Below are positions 50,080 through 59,194 of a stretch of 64,000 nt of DNA, one piece after another. Position 1 is the first letter of the stretch; every line of letters begins with the position of its first letter. The stretch comes from Bradyrhizobium daqingense (GTDB lineage: Bacteria; Pseudomonadota; Alphaproteobacteria; Rhizobiales; Xanthobacteraceae), in contig NZ_CP088014.1 in the NCBI RefSeq assembly GCF_021044685.1, forward strand, positions 6,558,001-6,622,000, in the 5' to 3' direction. Made by a program: the position numbers and the translations under genes. Below the pieces are notes generated by a model. The model was given only the letters and a program-made list of their open reading frames with translations. It ran no database searches and was not told the origin of the DNA.

Positions 50080-51110
50080 CGACGTTCGCCGCGGGTGAAG
50101 ACCTTGCGGCCGGCCTCGCGCTGTTCGCGCTCGCGCCGGCCGTACTCGCTGCACTGATCTCCGCCTGCATCACCTACTTGAGCATGCCGCTGCTGCAACG
50201 CTATGCACTGGCGCGGCCGAATGCGCGGTCCTCGCATCGCATCCCGACGCCGCAGGGCGCCGGCATCGCCGTCGTCGCAGCCACCCTGCTGGTCGCTGCG
50301 CCCTGGGCCGCCTGGGCCCATGGCGCGATTCCCCTGCCCCTGATCGGCTCCGCCGTGCTGATCGCGCTGGTCGGGCTGGTCGACGACATCAGGCCTCTGC
50401 CGGTCACCGTACGGCTGTTGCTGCAAGCCGCGGCCGTGACCACTGTCGTCTCTGCGGCACCGGAGGCGCTGCGGATCGTGCCCGCCCTGCCGCTTGCGTT
50501 CGAACGCGTCCTCATCGTCATTGCCGGCGTCTGGTTCGTGAACCTCGTCAACTTCATGGACGGCCTCGACCTGATGACGGTGGCCGAAGTGGTGCCGACG
50601 ACGGCCGCGCTCGGGCTGCTCGGATGGTTTGGAGAGCTCTCCTCGGCCGCCACCCTGCTCGCGATTGCGCTGTGCGGTGCCATGCTCGGCTTTGCGCCGT
50701 TCAACAAGCCGGTCGCCCGCGTATTTCTCGGCGATGTCGGCAGCCTGCCGATCGGCCTGCTGCTCGGCTGGTGCCTGCTCGAGCTTGCCTGGCACGGGCA
50801 CCCCGCCGCCGCGCTGCTGCTGCCGGGCTATTACCTCGCCGATTCCACCATCACGCTGTTTCGCCGCATCGCGCGCCGCGAACAGTTCTGGTCGGCGCAC
50901 CGCTCACATTTCTATCAGCGCGCGACCGACAACGGCTTCACGGTGCGGCAGGTGATCGGCGAAGTGTTTGCGCTCAACCTGGTGCTGGCCTTGCTTGCCA
51001 TCGCCATTGTCCGCGCCGGCTCGATTGCGATCACGCTCCCCTGCCTGCTCGCAGGCGCGATCGCGATCGCGTTCGTGCTGCGGCGCTTCGCCCGACCTCA
51101 ATTCCTCTGA
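50076..51110 (+). CDS. Undecaprenyl-phosphate sugar-1-phosphate transferase (WecA/WbpL family)
   Basis: A 344-residue polytopic membrane enzyme (about ten TM helices) of the MraY/WecA superfamily. Seen: SSHRIPTPQGAGIAV (loop 1), LVGLVDDIRPLP (Mg-binding DD), NLVNFMDGLDLM, RVFLGDVGSLPIG, and the cytosolic His loop WSAHRSHFYQRATDNG. It starts O-antigen synthesis by moving a HexNAc-1-P onto undecaprenyl phosphate. Co-occurrence with WbpV- and WbpM-like genes suggests the QuiNAc/FucNAc-using WbpL/WreU type. It starts with GTG, and its 3' end overlaps the convergent reductase gene by 13 bases. Confidence 0.88.
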   Translation: MTTFAAGEDLAAGLALFALAPAVLAALISACITYLSMPLLQRYALARPNARSSHRIPTPQGAGIAVVAATLLVAAPWAAWAHGAIPLPLIGSAVLIALVGLVDDIRPLPVTVRLLLQAAAVTTVVSAAPEALRIVPALPLAFERVLIVIAGVWFVNLVNFMDGLDLMTVAEVVPTTAALGLLGWFGELSSAATLLAIALCGAMLGFAPFNKPVARVFLGDVGSLPIGLLLGWCLLELAWHGHPAAALLLPGYYLADSTITLFRRIARREQFWSAHRSHFYQRATDNGFTVRQVIGEVFALNLVLALLAIAIVRAGSIAITLPCLLAGAIAIAFVLRRFARPQFL

Positions 51111-52045
51111 GCCGACAGCGCCAGCCGCAACCCCTCGTCGAGCGAGACCGGCGGCTGCCAGCCGGTCGCGAGCGCCTTCGAGATGTTGAGCTCGAGCGAA
51201 CCGATCAGGCTGTCGCGCGTGTTCTGTCGGCCGATCATCTCGAGAAGCGTGCCGAGCAAGGCCGGCGGCACCGCGAACAGGCGCGGGCGCTTGCCCGACG
51301 CCTTCGCCAGGTGCGCGATGAATTCGGCCGTCGAAACCTGTTCCCTGTCAGCCACCAGGAAGATCTCGAAATTGCTGGTGGGGTCGGGATGGCTGAGCCG
51401 GTGCAGGATGAACGACGACAGGTTCTGCACGGCGAGGAAGGCGCGGTGATTGCGGATCCCGGCGAAGGGCAGCGGCAGTCCGAGATCCACTGCGCGCGTC
51501 AGCAGCGCGAAATTGCCCTTGGCACCCGCACCATAGATCAGCGGCGGCCTGATCACCGAGATGTTCATGTCGTTGTCGCGCGCCATCGCCCTGAGACCAG
51601 CCTCCGCCTCGGCCTTCGACATGCCGTAGAGGCCGCGGGGCGTCAGGACGTCGTCTTCACTGAACGGCGCACGCCAGTCGTTGCTGCGGCCATGCACGAG
51701 GACGGTGCTCACGAAGATGAACTGGCCCACGCCGGCGGCCGCCGCACAGCGTGCCAGATGCAGGGTGCCGTCGATGTTGACGTCGCGATAGATCTGGTCC
51801 GCATTCTTCTCCTGGGCGTGATGCACGCGCGCGGCGAGATGGACGACGGCGTCGGCGCCTTCGAGCGCGGCCTGCCAACAGGTCTGCGGGCCGATCGATC
51901 CGATCGCGACCTCGTCGTCGCTGCCGTTCGGGCTGCGGACTGCACGGCGGACGGACCAGCCCTCGCGTGCCATTGCCGGCGTGAGATGACGACCGACGAA
52001 GCCGTTCGCTCCCGTCACCAGCACAACTGGTTTCTTCTCGCTCAT
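51098..52045 (-). CDS. SDR nucleotide-sugar 4-reductase, WbpV/WreQ-like
   Basis: A 315-residue extended SDR. Seen: VLVTGANGFVGRHL, DAVVHLAARVHH, FVSTVLVHG and the catalytic YGMSKAEAE. In Pseudomonas (WbpV) and Rhizobium etli (WreQ) such enzymes reduce the 4-keto intermediate made by a WbpM-type dehydratase, yielding UDP-QuiNAc or UDP-FucNAc. The WbpM-like gene lies two genes upstream in the same operon, which supports this. A UDP-glucose 4-epimerase role is less likely. Its ATG overlaps the GT4 stop (ATGA). Confidence 0.78.
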   Translation of the reverse strand: MSEKKPVVLVTGANGFVGRHLTPAMAREGWSVRRAVRSPNGSDDEVAIGSIGPQTCWQAALEGADAVVHLAARVHHAQEKNADQIYRDVNIDGTLHLARCAAAAGVGQFIFVSTVLVHGRSNDWRAPFSEDDVLTPRGLYGMSKAEAEAGLRAMARDNDMNISVIRPPLIYGAGAKGNFALLTRAVDLGLPLPFAGIRNHRAFLAVQNLSSFILHRLSHPDPTSNFEIFLVADREQVSTAEFIAHLAKASGKRPRLFAVPPALLGTLLEMIGRQNTRDSLIGSLELNISKALATGWQPPVSLDEGLRLALSAQRN

Positions 52046-53262
52046 CGTTGCTCCACAAGGTCCGGGTTGTGCAACAATTCCTCGATCAGGCCGGCATAAG
52101 CATTCATCGCAACGGTTCGGTCGAAGCGCGCTGCCGCCTTCACCGCGCGCTCTGCCATGGCGCCGTCGTCCGAACGGCAGGCCGCGCGAATCGCTTCAGC
52201 GAGCTGGTCGGCGCGGCCTGGCGTCACGACCCAGCCCAGTCCGCTCTCGGCCACCGTCAAGGCGGCCTCGGCCTCCGGCTCGGAGACCAGCACCACAGGA
52301 CGGCCGACCGCCAGCAGATTATAGAACCGGCTCGGCACCGACACTCCCGCAACGTCCTTCCGGTACGGAATGATCCACAGATTGGCGGACGCCAGAAACG
52401 CCTCGAGCTCTGAATCGGCGACGCGGGTCACGAAGGAGACATTGGGCAGGCCCGCCTCGGTCTGCAACTGTTTCAGCCGCTCGAAGCCGATACCCCAGCC
52501 GGACAGCAGGAAGTGGATGTCCGCCTCGTCCTTGAGGAGGCGCGCCGCCTCGAACACGATCTCGGGATCATGGGTGAAGCCGAGATTGCCTGATAGCCCG
52601 ACGATGAAGCGCGCGGCGAGCGCCTTGCGGAACGGATTGTCGTGCGAGAGAGGGCGCGGCCCGGGCACCAGTGTCGCCCAGTTCGGGATGAAGCGGATCT
52701 TGTCTCGCCTCATACCGGAATAGCTCAGCAGCGGGTCCTCCGCGTCGCGACCGATGGTGATGACGGCATTGAGCGCGCGGAACATCAGGCCGTTGGCGGC
52801 GCGCATCGTCCGCGCCACGAACGAGCCGGGCTTCAACAGGCCCGCCATCACGAGCACGTCGGGGAAGAGGTCGTGCATGATCAGCGCCGACCGCGCGCCC
52901 TTGAGCCTTGCCGCCGCCGCGACCGCGTAAGGCAGCATGAAGGGCGCAGTGACGGTGAGCACGACGTCGCCCCGTCTCAGCTGGCGGATCAGCGCGAGGA
53001 ACGTGCGCCCCGCGAACAGCAGCTCGGACAGTCCGCGCCGCAGCAGCGCCGCCTTGCCCGCCATCCGGTTCCTGACCATGACGACGCGCGGCTTGCCCGG
53101 GCCGGTTTGCGAGGCCGGAAGCGCGCCCGGCGAGCCCGACAGCACAACGACGTCGTGGTCTTCGGCGAGACGGCAGGCGATCTCCGCCATGATCGATGCC
53201 GTCGTGCTCGTGTCAGGCGGATAATGCTGGCTCGCAACGACGATCTTGCCCGGAGACTGCAT
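52042..53262 (-). CDS. GT4 glycosyltransferase, WbuB-like
   Basis: A 406-residue GT-B enzyme. N-terminal acceptor domain: ASQHYPPDTSTTASIMAEIA, typical of the WbuB/WcaI-like branch, with HDLFPDVLVMAGLL. C-terminal donor domain: LSGNLGFTHDPEIVFEAARL and IPYRKDVAGVSVPSRFYNLL with the conserved Ser-Arg-Phe-Tyr before the donor Glu region. It starts 2 bases after the WbpM-like gene stop. It probably adds the second sugar of the O-unit at the cytosolic face; donor not determinable. Confidence 0.85.
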   Translation of the reverse strand: MQSPGKIVVASQHYPPDTSTTASIMAEIACRLAEDHDVVVLSGSPGALPASQTGPGKPRVVMVRNRMAGKAALLRRGLSELLFAGRTFLALIRQLRRGDVVLTVTAPFMLPYAVAAAARLKGARSALIMHDLFPDVLVMAGLLKPGSFVARTMRAANGLMFRALNAVITIGRDAEDPLLSYSGMRRDKIRFIPNWATLVPGPRPLSHDNPFRKALAARFIVGLSGNLGFTHDPEIVFEAARLLKDEADIHFLLSGWGIGFERLKQLQTEAGLPNVSFVTRVADSELEAFLASANLWIIPYRKDVAGVSVPSRFYNLLAVGRPVVLVSEPEAEAALTVAESGLGWVVTPGRADQLAEAIRAACRSDDGAMAERAVKAAARFDRTVAMNAYAGLIEELLHNPDLVEQR

Positions 53263-53264
53263 GG

Positions 53265-55172
53265 TCAGGCCGCAGTCGACCCGAACTCGGGAACAGCATC
53301 CTTCAGGATGGTCCTGATGGTGGCGCGGTCGTCGCGCGCGATCGCCTGCTCAAGCGCGGCAATCCATTTGCGCAGCGTCTGCATCGGCGGCTCGTTCGGC
53401 TGCGCGGCCATGATGCCGGCGACGCCGATCTCGCGGGTGGGCTCCTCCGAGGCGAACAGGATCTCGTTCAGGCGCTCGCCCGGCCGCATCCCCGTGAACA
53501 CGATCTCGATGTCATAGCCCGGTTGCAGGCCGGACAGGCGAATCATGCGTTCGGCAAGATCGACGATCTTCACCGGCTGGCCCATGTTGAGCACGTAGAC
53601 CGAGACGTCCGAGCGCTGCGTTCCGAGCGCGTGCGTGGCTGCCGTGATGACGAGATCGCAGGCTTCGCGGATGGTCATGAAGTAGCGGACCATGTCCGGA
53701 TGCGTCACGGTCACCGGGCCGCCGGCCTCGATCTGCGCCTTGAACTTCGGCACCACCGAGCCGTTCGAGGCCAGCACGTTGCCGAATCGGACCGAGATCA
53801 GCCGCATCGGCGGCTTGGCGCCATGCCCTGCGGCTGCGAGGTCGTGATCCAGCGCCTGGCAGTACATCTCCGCAAAGCGCTTGGTCAGTCCCAGCATCGA
53901 CACCGGCTCGATCGCCTTGTCGGTCGAGATCATCACCATGGCTTCGGCGCCCGCGGCCAGCGCCGCGTCCGCCACGTTGATGGAGCCGAAGATGTTGGTC
54001 TTGACGCCCTCGCTCCAGTCGCGCTCGAGGATCGGCACGTGCTTGAGGGCCGCGGCATGGAACACGATGTCCGGCTTGAACTCGGCCATCAGGCGCATGA
54101 TGCGCTCGCGGTCGCGGATGTCGGCGATGCGCCCTTCGATCTCGGCCGTCGTGCCGGCGAGCGCTTCGTTGACCGCGTAGAGCGCCGGCTCGGAATTCTC
54201 AACGATCAAGAGACGCGCGGCGCCGAAGGCGACGACGCGCTCGCAGATCTCCGACCCGATCGAGCCGCCACCGCCCGTGACGATCACCGCCTTGCCCCTG
54301 ATCAGGGCTTCGAGGCGCGCATAATCGATCTTTTCACTCGGCCGCAGCAGGAGGTCCTCGACCGCGACGGCCGTGAGCCGGGGCGTGTCGCCGCTCTCCA
54401 GCGAAGGCATGCGGTTGACGATGACGCCGAGCTTTCGTGCCCGCATCAGGACCGATTCCGGATGCGCCTCCGGCTCGAACGCCGACGGGGTCATCACGAT
54501 GCGCGCGATCGGCTTGTTGCGCTTGGCGAAGTCCGCGATGACGTCCTCGACATCGTCGATGCCGCCCAGCACCGGCACGTTGCGGATGAACTGGCCGCGG
54601 TCGGAGCTCGACGGCGACAGCACGCCGACCGGCCAGATCCGCTTGATCGCTCCACTCTCGATTCCGCGCAACAGCACTTCCGCATCCGCGGCGCGGCCGA
54701 TCAGCAGCGTCGGGGCGGCATCGTCGGTTCTCGCATGACGCCGCACCCGCGTGTAACGGAAATAGCGGTAGGCCATGCGCGATGCGCTGAGGAAGGAGAC
54801 TTCGAGGAACCAGTAAAGGATGATCGTCACCTTGCCGAGGAAGAAGGCACCGCGGACGTTGGGCGCGACGAAGATGTAGTCGAGGACGAGAAGCGCGACC
54901 GTCAGCACGGTCGCGACGCGGATGATGTTGAGCGCATCCGGCAGCGAGATGAAGCGCCATTTCGTCGTGGTCAGGTTGAAGACGAAGAACACGACGACGC
55001 TAAAGGCGAGGAAATAGGGCAGGATCTGGAACAGCAGCGGCAGGCGCTCGTAGAAGCCGTCGCCGCCCTCGAATCGCAGATAGAAGGCGACGAACAGCGC
55101 CGCCGTGGTCGCCAGCAGGTCGTGGAGCGCGATCAGGAAGTTGCGCAAGGTGAGATGCGAAAGACGCGTCAT
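53265..55172 (-). CDS. WbpM/CapD-type UDP-HexNAc 4,6-dehydratase, membrane-bound
   Basis: A 635-residue protein. Four TM helices (about 12-130) are followed by a CoA-binding-like Rossmann domain (about 150-260) and the SDR catalytic domain (about 285-590): VTGGGGSIGSEIC, FHAAALKHVP, MISTDKAIEPVSMLGLTKR and RFGNVLASNGSVVPKF. The catalytic Tyr is replaced by Met (SMLGLTK), exactly as in WbpM/FlaA1-family inverting or retaining dehydratases. It makes UDP-4-keto-6-deoxy-HexNAc for O-antigen. ATG 55172 (MTRLSHLTLRNFL) begins just before TM1. Confidence 0.92.
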   Translation of the reverse strand: MTRLSHLTLRNFLIALHDLLATTAALFVAFYLRFEGGDGFYERLPLLFQILPYFLAFSVVVFFVFNLTTTKWRFISLPDALNIIRVATVLTVALLVLDYIFVAPNVRGAFFLGKVTIILYWFLEVSFLSASRMAYRYFRYTRVRRHARTDDAAPTLLIGRAADAEVLLRGIESGAIKRIWPVGVLSPSSSDRGQFIRNVPVLGGIDDVEDVIADFAKRNKPIARIVMTPSAFEPEAHPESVLMRARKLGVIVNRMPSLESGDTPRLTAVAVEDLLLRPSEKIDYARLEALIRGKAVIVTGGGGSIGSEICERVVAFGAARLLIVENSEPALYAVNEALAGTTAEIEGRIADIRDRERIMRLMAEFKPDIVFHAAALKHVPILERDWSEGVKTNIFGSINVADAALAAGAEAMVMISTDKAIEPVSMLGLTKRFAEMYCQALDHDLAAAGHGAKPPMRLISVRFGNVLASNGSVVPKFKAQIEAGGPVTVTHPDMVRYFMTIREACDLVITAATHALGTQRSDVSVYVLNMGQPVKIVDLAERMIRLSGLQPGYDIEIVFTGMRPGERLNEILFASEEPTREIGVAGIMAAQPNEPPMQTLRKWIAALEQAIARDDRATIRTILKDAVPEFGSTAA

Positions 55173-55277
55173 CCGCCGACCGATGAAAGCCCAGTTAGGT
55201 GCAAACTTGATCCGCGCTGGATAGCCCATCTCGGCAAGACATGCCAGCTTGGCAGCCAAGGCATCCGCGCCGACCCT

Positions 55278-56564
55278 TCAGGAACCATCTTCCGCCGTCC
55301 TGGCCTCGGTCCGTCGCGCCTGCATCACCATGCCGCCTGCGACGCCGACGCCGATGACGTACATCCAGCCCTCGTGAAAGTCGAACAAATGAGAGTTGAA
55401 CAGCGAGGTGAAGACGTTCTGCACCACCACCAGGAGCCCGATCCAGTCGGCAAGCCCGTCGCCGCGAAACAACAAGAGATGCAGAATCCAGATCGCATAC
55501 AGGACGGTGATGCCGATGACGCCCCATTGCACGGCGACGTTCAGCGTCTGGTTGTGCGGATTGCCGATCACTTCGGCGGACGCCTGGTATTGCCCGCTGG
55601 GCGTCGCGACGCGCTCGAACAATCCGCGGGTCGAGCCCGTGCCGTGCCCGACGATCGGCGCCTCCGCGAAGAAGCCGAGCGATTTTCGCCAGAATTCGAG
55701 CCGCAGGCCCAGCGAGGTCGGTTCGCCCCTTTCCATATAGGCGGTGTAGTCGCTCTTGAACCTCTCGGCGGTCTGGCGCAGATGCGGCGAGGCCTGCCAG
55801 GCGAGAACGGCGACGGCGAGCAGAGCGGCGGCGACGATGGCAATGCTGCGCCATTTCAGGTGAAGCAGCGCGAACACACCGAACATGATCGGCACGGTGA
55901 CGAGCGCCGTGCGCGACACCACGACGAAAGCCATGTTGACGAAGAAGCTGAGCGCAAGCGTCGTGAGCAGCCCGGCGAACCAGTACCGTTTTTCGCGCAG
56001 CAGCATGACGATCGGATAGGCCAGCGCGACCGCGCAGAGCGTGAATTCTTGGCTCTGGTCGATGTAGTTCTTGACGAAGATGCCGCGTTCCGGCGGATCC
56101 GTCTTGAGGGCGAGGTTGGGATAGAAGGCGACCAGCCACGACATCACCGACAACAGTGCGCAGGACACCAGGAAGGCGACGAGCACCCAATGCCCGCGCT
56201 GCGAGCGCTCGAAATGGTAGAGCAGGATGGGCAGCACGAGCAGCTTGACGGTCGGATTGACCGCGTAGAGGCGCGCGCCCCAGGACGCCTCCGACCACAG
56301 CGTGCCGACCAGCGCGAGAACGACCAGCGCGATCGGCGCAACACAGATCGGGCGCTTCAGCGATTGCAGGAACGCGCGGAAGTCGAGAAACGGCACCATG
56401 CAGAGCAGCATCAGCGCGTTGAAGATTCCCGCGAGCGACGTCGACCATGGCAGCGAAGCCGCGGTCAGGACCGCCAGGATGTCCACCGTCTCGCGCCAGG
56501 CTGCCGGGCTGCGTAGGCGCCGCCCGAGCATCTGAACGGCCGTCCCGCGGGCAAGCGCCGTCAC
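55278..56564 (-). CDS. O-antigen ligase / polymerase-like membrane protein (WaaL family)
   Basis: A 428-residue protein with about 11 TM helices. The PF04932-type region spans about 190-350, including SRTALVTVPIMFG, the periplasmic loop with GHGTGSTRGLF and the conserved histidine in NPHNQTLNVAVQWG (about 325). WaaL joins undecaprenyl-linked O-antigen to the lipid A core; Wzy polymerases share the architecture. The GTG at 56564 overlaps the hldE stop; an ATG at 56531 is an alternative. Its position between core (hldE) and O-antigen genes supports ligase. Confidence 0.82.
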   Translation of the reverse strand: MTALARGTAVQMLGRRLRSPAAWRETVDILAVLTAASLPWSTSLAGIFNALMLLCMVPFLDFRAFLQSLKRPICVAPIALVVLALVGTLWSEASWGARLYAVNPTVKLLVLPILLYHFERSQRGHWVLVAFLVSCALLSVMSWLVAFYPNLALKTDPPERGIFVKNYIDQSQEFTLCAVALAYPIVMLLREKRYWFAGLLTTLALSFFVNMAFVVVSRTALVTVPIMFGVFALLHLKWRSIAIVAAALLAVAVLAWQASPHLRQTAERFKSDYTAYMERGEPTSLGLRLEFWRKSLGFFAEAPIVGHGTGSTRGLFERVATPSGQYQASAEVIGNPHNQTLNVAVQWGVIGITVLYAIWILHLLLFRGDGLADWIGLLVVVQNVFTSLFNSHLFDFHEGWMYVIGVGVAGGMVMQARRTEARTAEDGS

Positions 56565-58045
56565 TTGCCCCCTCCCCGCGCGCGATGCACCAGCGCCGTG
56601 GTGCTGAAGCCCTGGAGGATGTCGACCAACACGACCGTTCCGCCCGCGGCCTCGACTATCTCGTGACCGACGACCTGCTCGCGGGTGTAGTCGCCGCCTT
56701 TGACCAGCACGCCGGGCGTGATCCTGGTGATCAGCTCGATCGGCGTGTCCTCCTCGAAGATGACGACGAGGTCGACCGCCTCCAACGCAGCCAGCACCTC
56801 GGCCCGCGCGCGCTCGTCCTGGACCGGCCGATCTGCGCCTTTCAGCCGCCGCACCGAAGCATCGCTGTTGAGCCCCACGATCAGGCGATCGCAGGCGGCG
56901 CGCGCCGCGGTCAGCACCTTGACGTGGCCTGGATGGAGGATGTCGAAACAACCATTGGTGAAGCCGACCCGCAGACCCTGCTTTCGCCATTCGACGAGCT
57001 GCGCGTCCAGCGTATCAGGCTCGAGCACGATCTTCTCCTCGGCGGCAAGATAGGCATGCGGCAGGATCTTTCGCCGCAGCTCGGCCGCGCTCACGCTGGC
57101 GGTGCCCTGCTTGCCGACGGCGACCGCGGCAGCGGCATTGGCCATGCGCAGCGCCGTGTCCCAATCGGCGCCCGCAGCGAGCGACACCGCGAGCGCGGCG
57201 GCGACGGTGTCGCCGGCGCCGGAGACGTCGCGTACCTTCACCGGAAAAGCCGGAACATGGACCGCCTCGCCGCCGCGCGGCACGAGCGTCATGCCGTCCT
57301 CACCGAGCGTGACCAGGATCGCCTCGCAATCGGCGAGCCGCATCACGTCCTCGCTGGCATCGACGATGCTCTGTGTGGTGTCGGCACGGCTGCGCGTCGC
57401 TTCCGAGAATTCCTTGCGGTTCGGCGTGAGCAGCGTCGCACCGCGATAGATCGCCCAGTTGAGGCTCTTGGGATCGACGATGACGGGCTTGCCGAGCTTG
57501 CGCGCGGCGTCAATGGTGTGGCGGATCACGCGCGCGGTCAGCACGCCCTTGGCGTAGTCGGACAATAGCACGATGTCGGCGCGCGCGATGAGCGGCAGGA
57601 TCGCCTCGATCAGCTTCGTCTCGATCGCATCGGAGGCCGGCAGCGCCTGCTCCCAATCCGCACGCAGCATGTGCGTGGAGAAATGCTCGGAGACGAAGCG
57701 GACTTTTCGCGTGGTCGGGCGCGACGGGTCGCATACCAGAACGCTGTCGATGCCGGCGTGCTGCGCCAGCGCGGAAGCGAGCCGCCTGCCGGAATCGTCC
57801 TCGCCGACGAGGCCGACGAAGATGCAGCGCGCGCCGAGGGCGGCGACGTTGCGCGCGACGTTGCCGGCGCCGCCGACATGGATCTCGCTGCGCTGGGCCG
57901 AGATCACTGGCGCGGGTGCCTCCGGCGAGATCCGCGACACCTCGCCATAGACGAACTCGTCGAGCATGATGTCGCCGATGCACAACACCGTGCGGCCCGA
58001 GATGGCTCGTGCGAGGGCATCGAAATCGAGAATGGGTGCCGGCAT
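56561..58045 (-). CDS. hldE: Bifunctional heptose-7-phosphate kinase / heptose-1-phosphate adenylyltransferase
   Basis: A 494-residue fusion of normal HldE length. Ribokinase-type N-terminus (about 1-330): LCIGDIMLDEFVYGEVSRIS, HVGGAGNVARNVAALGA, DYAKGVLT and DVSGAGDTVAAALAV with the catalytic Asp. Nucleotidyltransferase C-terminus (about 355-494): FTNGCFDILHPGHVKVL with the HxGH motif and VKGGDYTREQVVGHEIVEA. It makes ADP-D-glycero-D-manno-heptose for LPS inner core. It starts 10 bases after hldD. Confidence 0.95.
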   Translation of the reverse strand: MPAPILDFDALARAISGRTVLCIGDIMLDEFVYGEVSRISPEAPAPVISAQRSEIHVGGAGNVARNVAALGARCIFVGLVGEDDSGRRLASALAQHAGIDSVLVCDPSRPTTRKVRFVSEHFSTHMLRADWEQALPASDAIETKLIEAILPLIARADIVLLSDYAKGVLTARVIRHTIDAARKLGKPVIVDPKSLNWAIYRGATLLTPNRKEFSEATRSRADTTQSIVDASEDVMRLADCEAILVTLGEDGMTLVPRGGEAVHVPAFPVKVRDVSGAGDTVAAALAVSLAAGADWDTALRMANAAAAVAVGKQGTASVSAAELRRKILPHAYLAAEEKIVLEPDTLDAQLVEWRKQGLRVGFTNGCFDILHPGHVKVLTAARAACDRLIVGLNSDASVRRLKGADRPVQDERARAEVLAALEAVDLVVIFEEDTPIELITRITPGVLVKGGDYTREQVVGHEIVEAAGGTVVLVDILQGFSTTALVHRARGGGK

Positions 58046-58055
58046 GATCGAGGCC

Positions 58056-59036
58056 TCAGCGGAAGCGGTCGGGCCGGTCGAGATAATCGCCGACATAGGC
58101 TCTCACCGCATCCTCGAGCGTCGTGAAGCCGCCGTTATAGCCGGCGCGATGGAGGCGATCGACCTTGCTCTGGGTGAAGTATTGGTAGCTGTTGCGGATG
58201 CTCTCGGGCATGTCGATATATTCGATATTGGGCTCTTTGCCGAGCGCGGCATAGGCTGCCAGCATCAAATCCCGGAAGCTGCGCGCCTTGCCGGTCCCGA
58301 CGTTGAACAGGCCGGACACCGACGGCGTCGCCAGCAGCCACATGACGACGCGCAAGACATCGTCGACATAGATGAAATCGCGGCGCTGGTCGCCGTGGTC
58401 GATGCCTTCGCGGTGCGACTTGAACAGCTGCACGACGCGGCCGGCTTTGACGTCGTCGAAGCGGCGCGCCAGCACGCTCATCATCGAACCCTTGTGATAT
58501 TCGTTGGGCCCGAACACGTTGAAAAATTTCAGTCCGGCCCATTGCGGCGGGAGCTGATCGCCGCGCGCGACCCGTTCGGCGACGGCGAGGTCGAACAGGT
58601 GCTTGCTCCAGCCGTAGAGATTCATCGGCCGCAGCTTCTTCAGCGCCGGCAGCGAGGCGTCATCGTCGAAACCATCCGCGCCATCGCCATAAGTCGCTGC
58701 CGAGGAAGCATAGATGAACGGGACCGCATTCGCCGAGCACCAGTCCAGAAGGCGCATCGACAGGCGGAAATTGGTCTCGATCACGAGGTCACCGTCGGTC
58801 GCGGTGGTCGCGGAAATCGCCCCGAGATGGATCATGGCCTCTAACTTGCGGCCCTTCAGCCAGTCAGACAGCTCGGCCGGGGGCACGATATCCACAAGCT
58901 GGCGCTTGGCGAGGTTCCGCCATTTGCCCTCGTCGCCGAGCAGATCGCACACGACGACGTCGCTGCGGCCGGCCTCGTTCAGCGCGGCAACGACATTCGA
59001 CCCGATAAAACCGGCCCCACCGGTCACCAGCAACAT
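58056..59036 (-). CDS. hldD: ADP-glyceromanno-heptose 6-epimerase
   Basis: A 326-residue extended SDR. LLVTGGAGFIGSNVV (NADP binding), HLGAISATTATDGDLVI, the catalytic LYGWSKHLFD and KFFNVFGPNEYHKGSMMSV are specific to HldD. It gives ADP-L-glycero-D-manno-heptose, the donor for WaaF, encoded divergently 158 bases away. The ATG at 59036 is directly before the nucleotide-binding strand. It is first gene of the core/O-antigen operon. Confidence 0.95.
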   Translation of the reverse strand: MLLVTGGAGFIGSNVVAALNEAGRSDVVVCDLLGDEGKWRNLAKRQLVDIVPPAELSDWLKGRKLEAMIHLGAISATTATDGDLVIETNFRLSMRLLDWCSANAVPFIYASSAATYGDGADGFDDDASLPALKKLRPMNLYGWSKHLFDLAVAERVARGDQLPPQWAGLKFFNVFGPNEYHKGSMMSVLARRFDDVKAGRVVQLFKSHREGIDHGDQRRDFIYVDDVLRVVMWLLATPSVSGLFNVGTGKARSFRDLMLAAYAALGKEPNIEYIDMPESIRNSYQYFTQSKVDRLHRAGYNGGFTTLEDAVRAYVGDYLDRPDRFR

Positions 59037-59194
59037 TCCGAAATCCCTGCCCGATCTGCTGTCCCGATAACTGCCGTAGCGCATCGTCCGCCAAAGTGTA
59101 AGCGTTTTGGACCACCGCTCTGCCGGCTTTACCTGCCGGCCCGGAGCGGCTAACCGAACCGCGACGCCATATCGCTGCCAAATCCTATTAACGA

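Noticed and set aside
53196..56516. 1106-codon + strand open frame
   Set aside because: Its composition (Arg/Asp/His/Gln-rich, no hydrophobic core) is typical of an antisense shadow; the minus strand carries two well-recognised LPS genes there.
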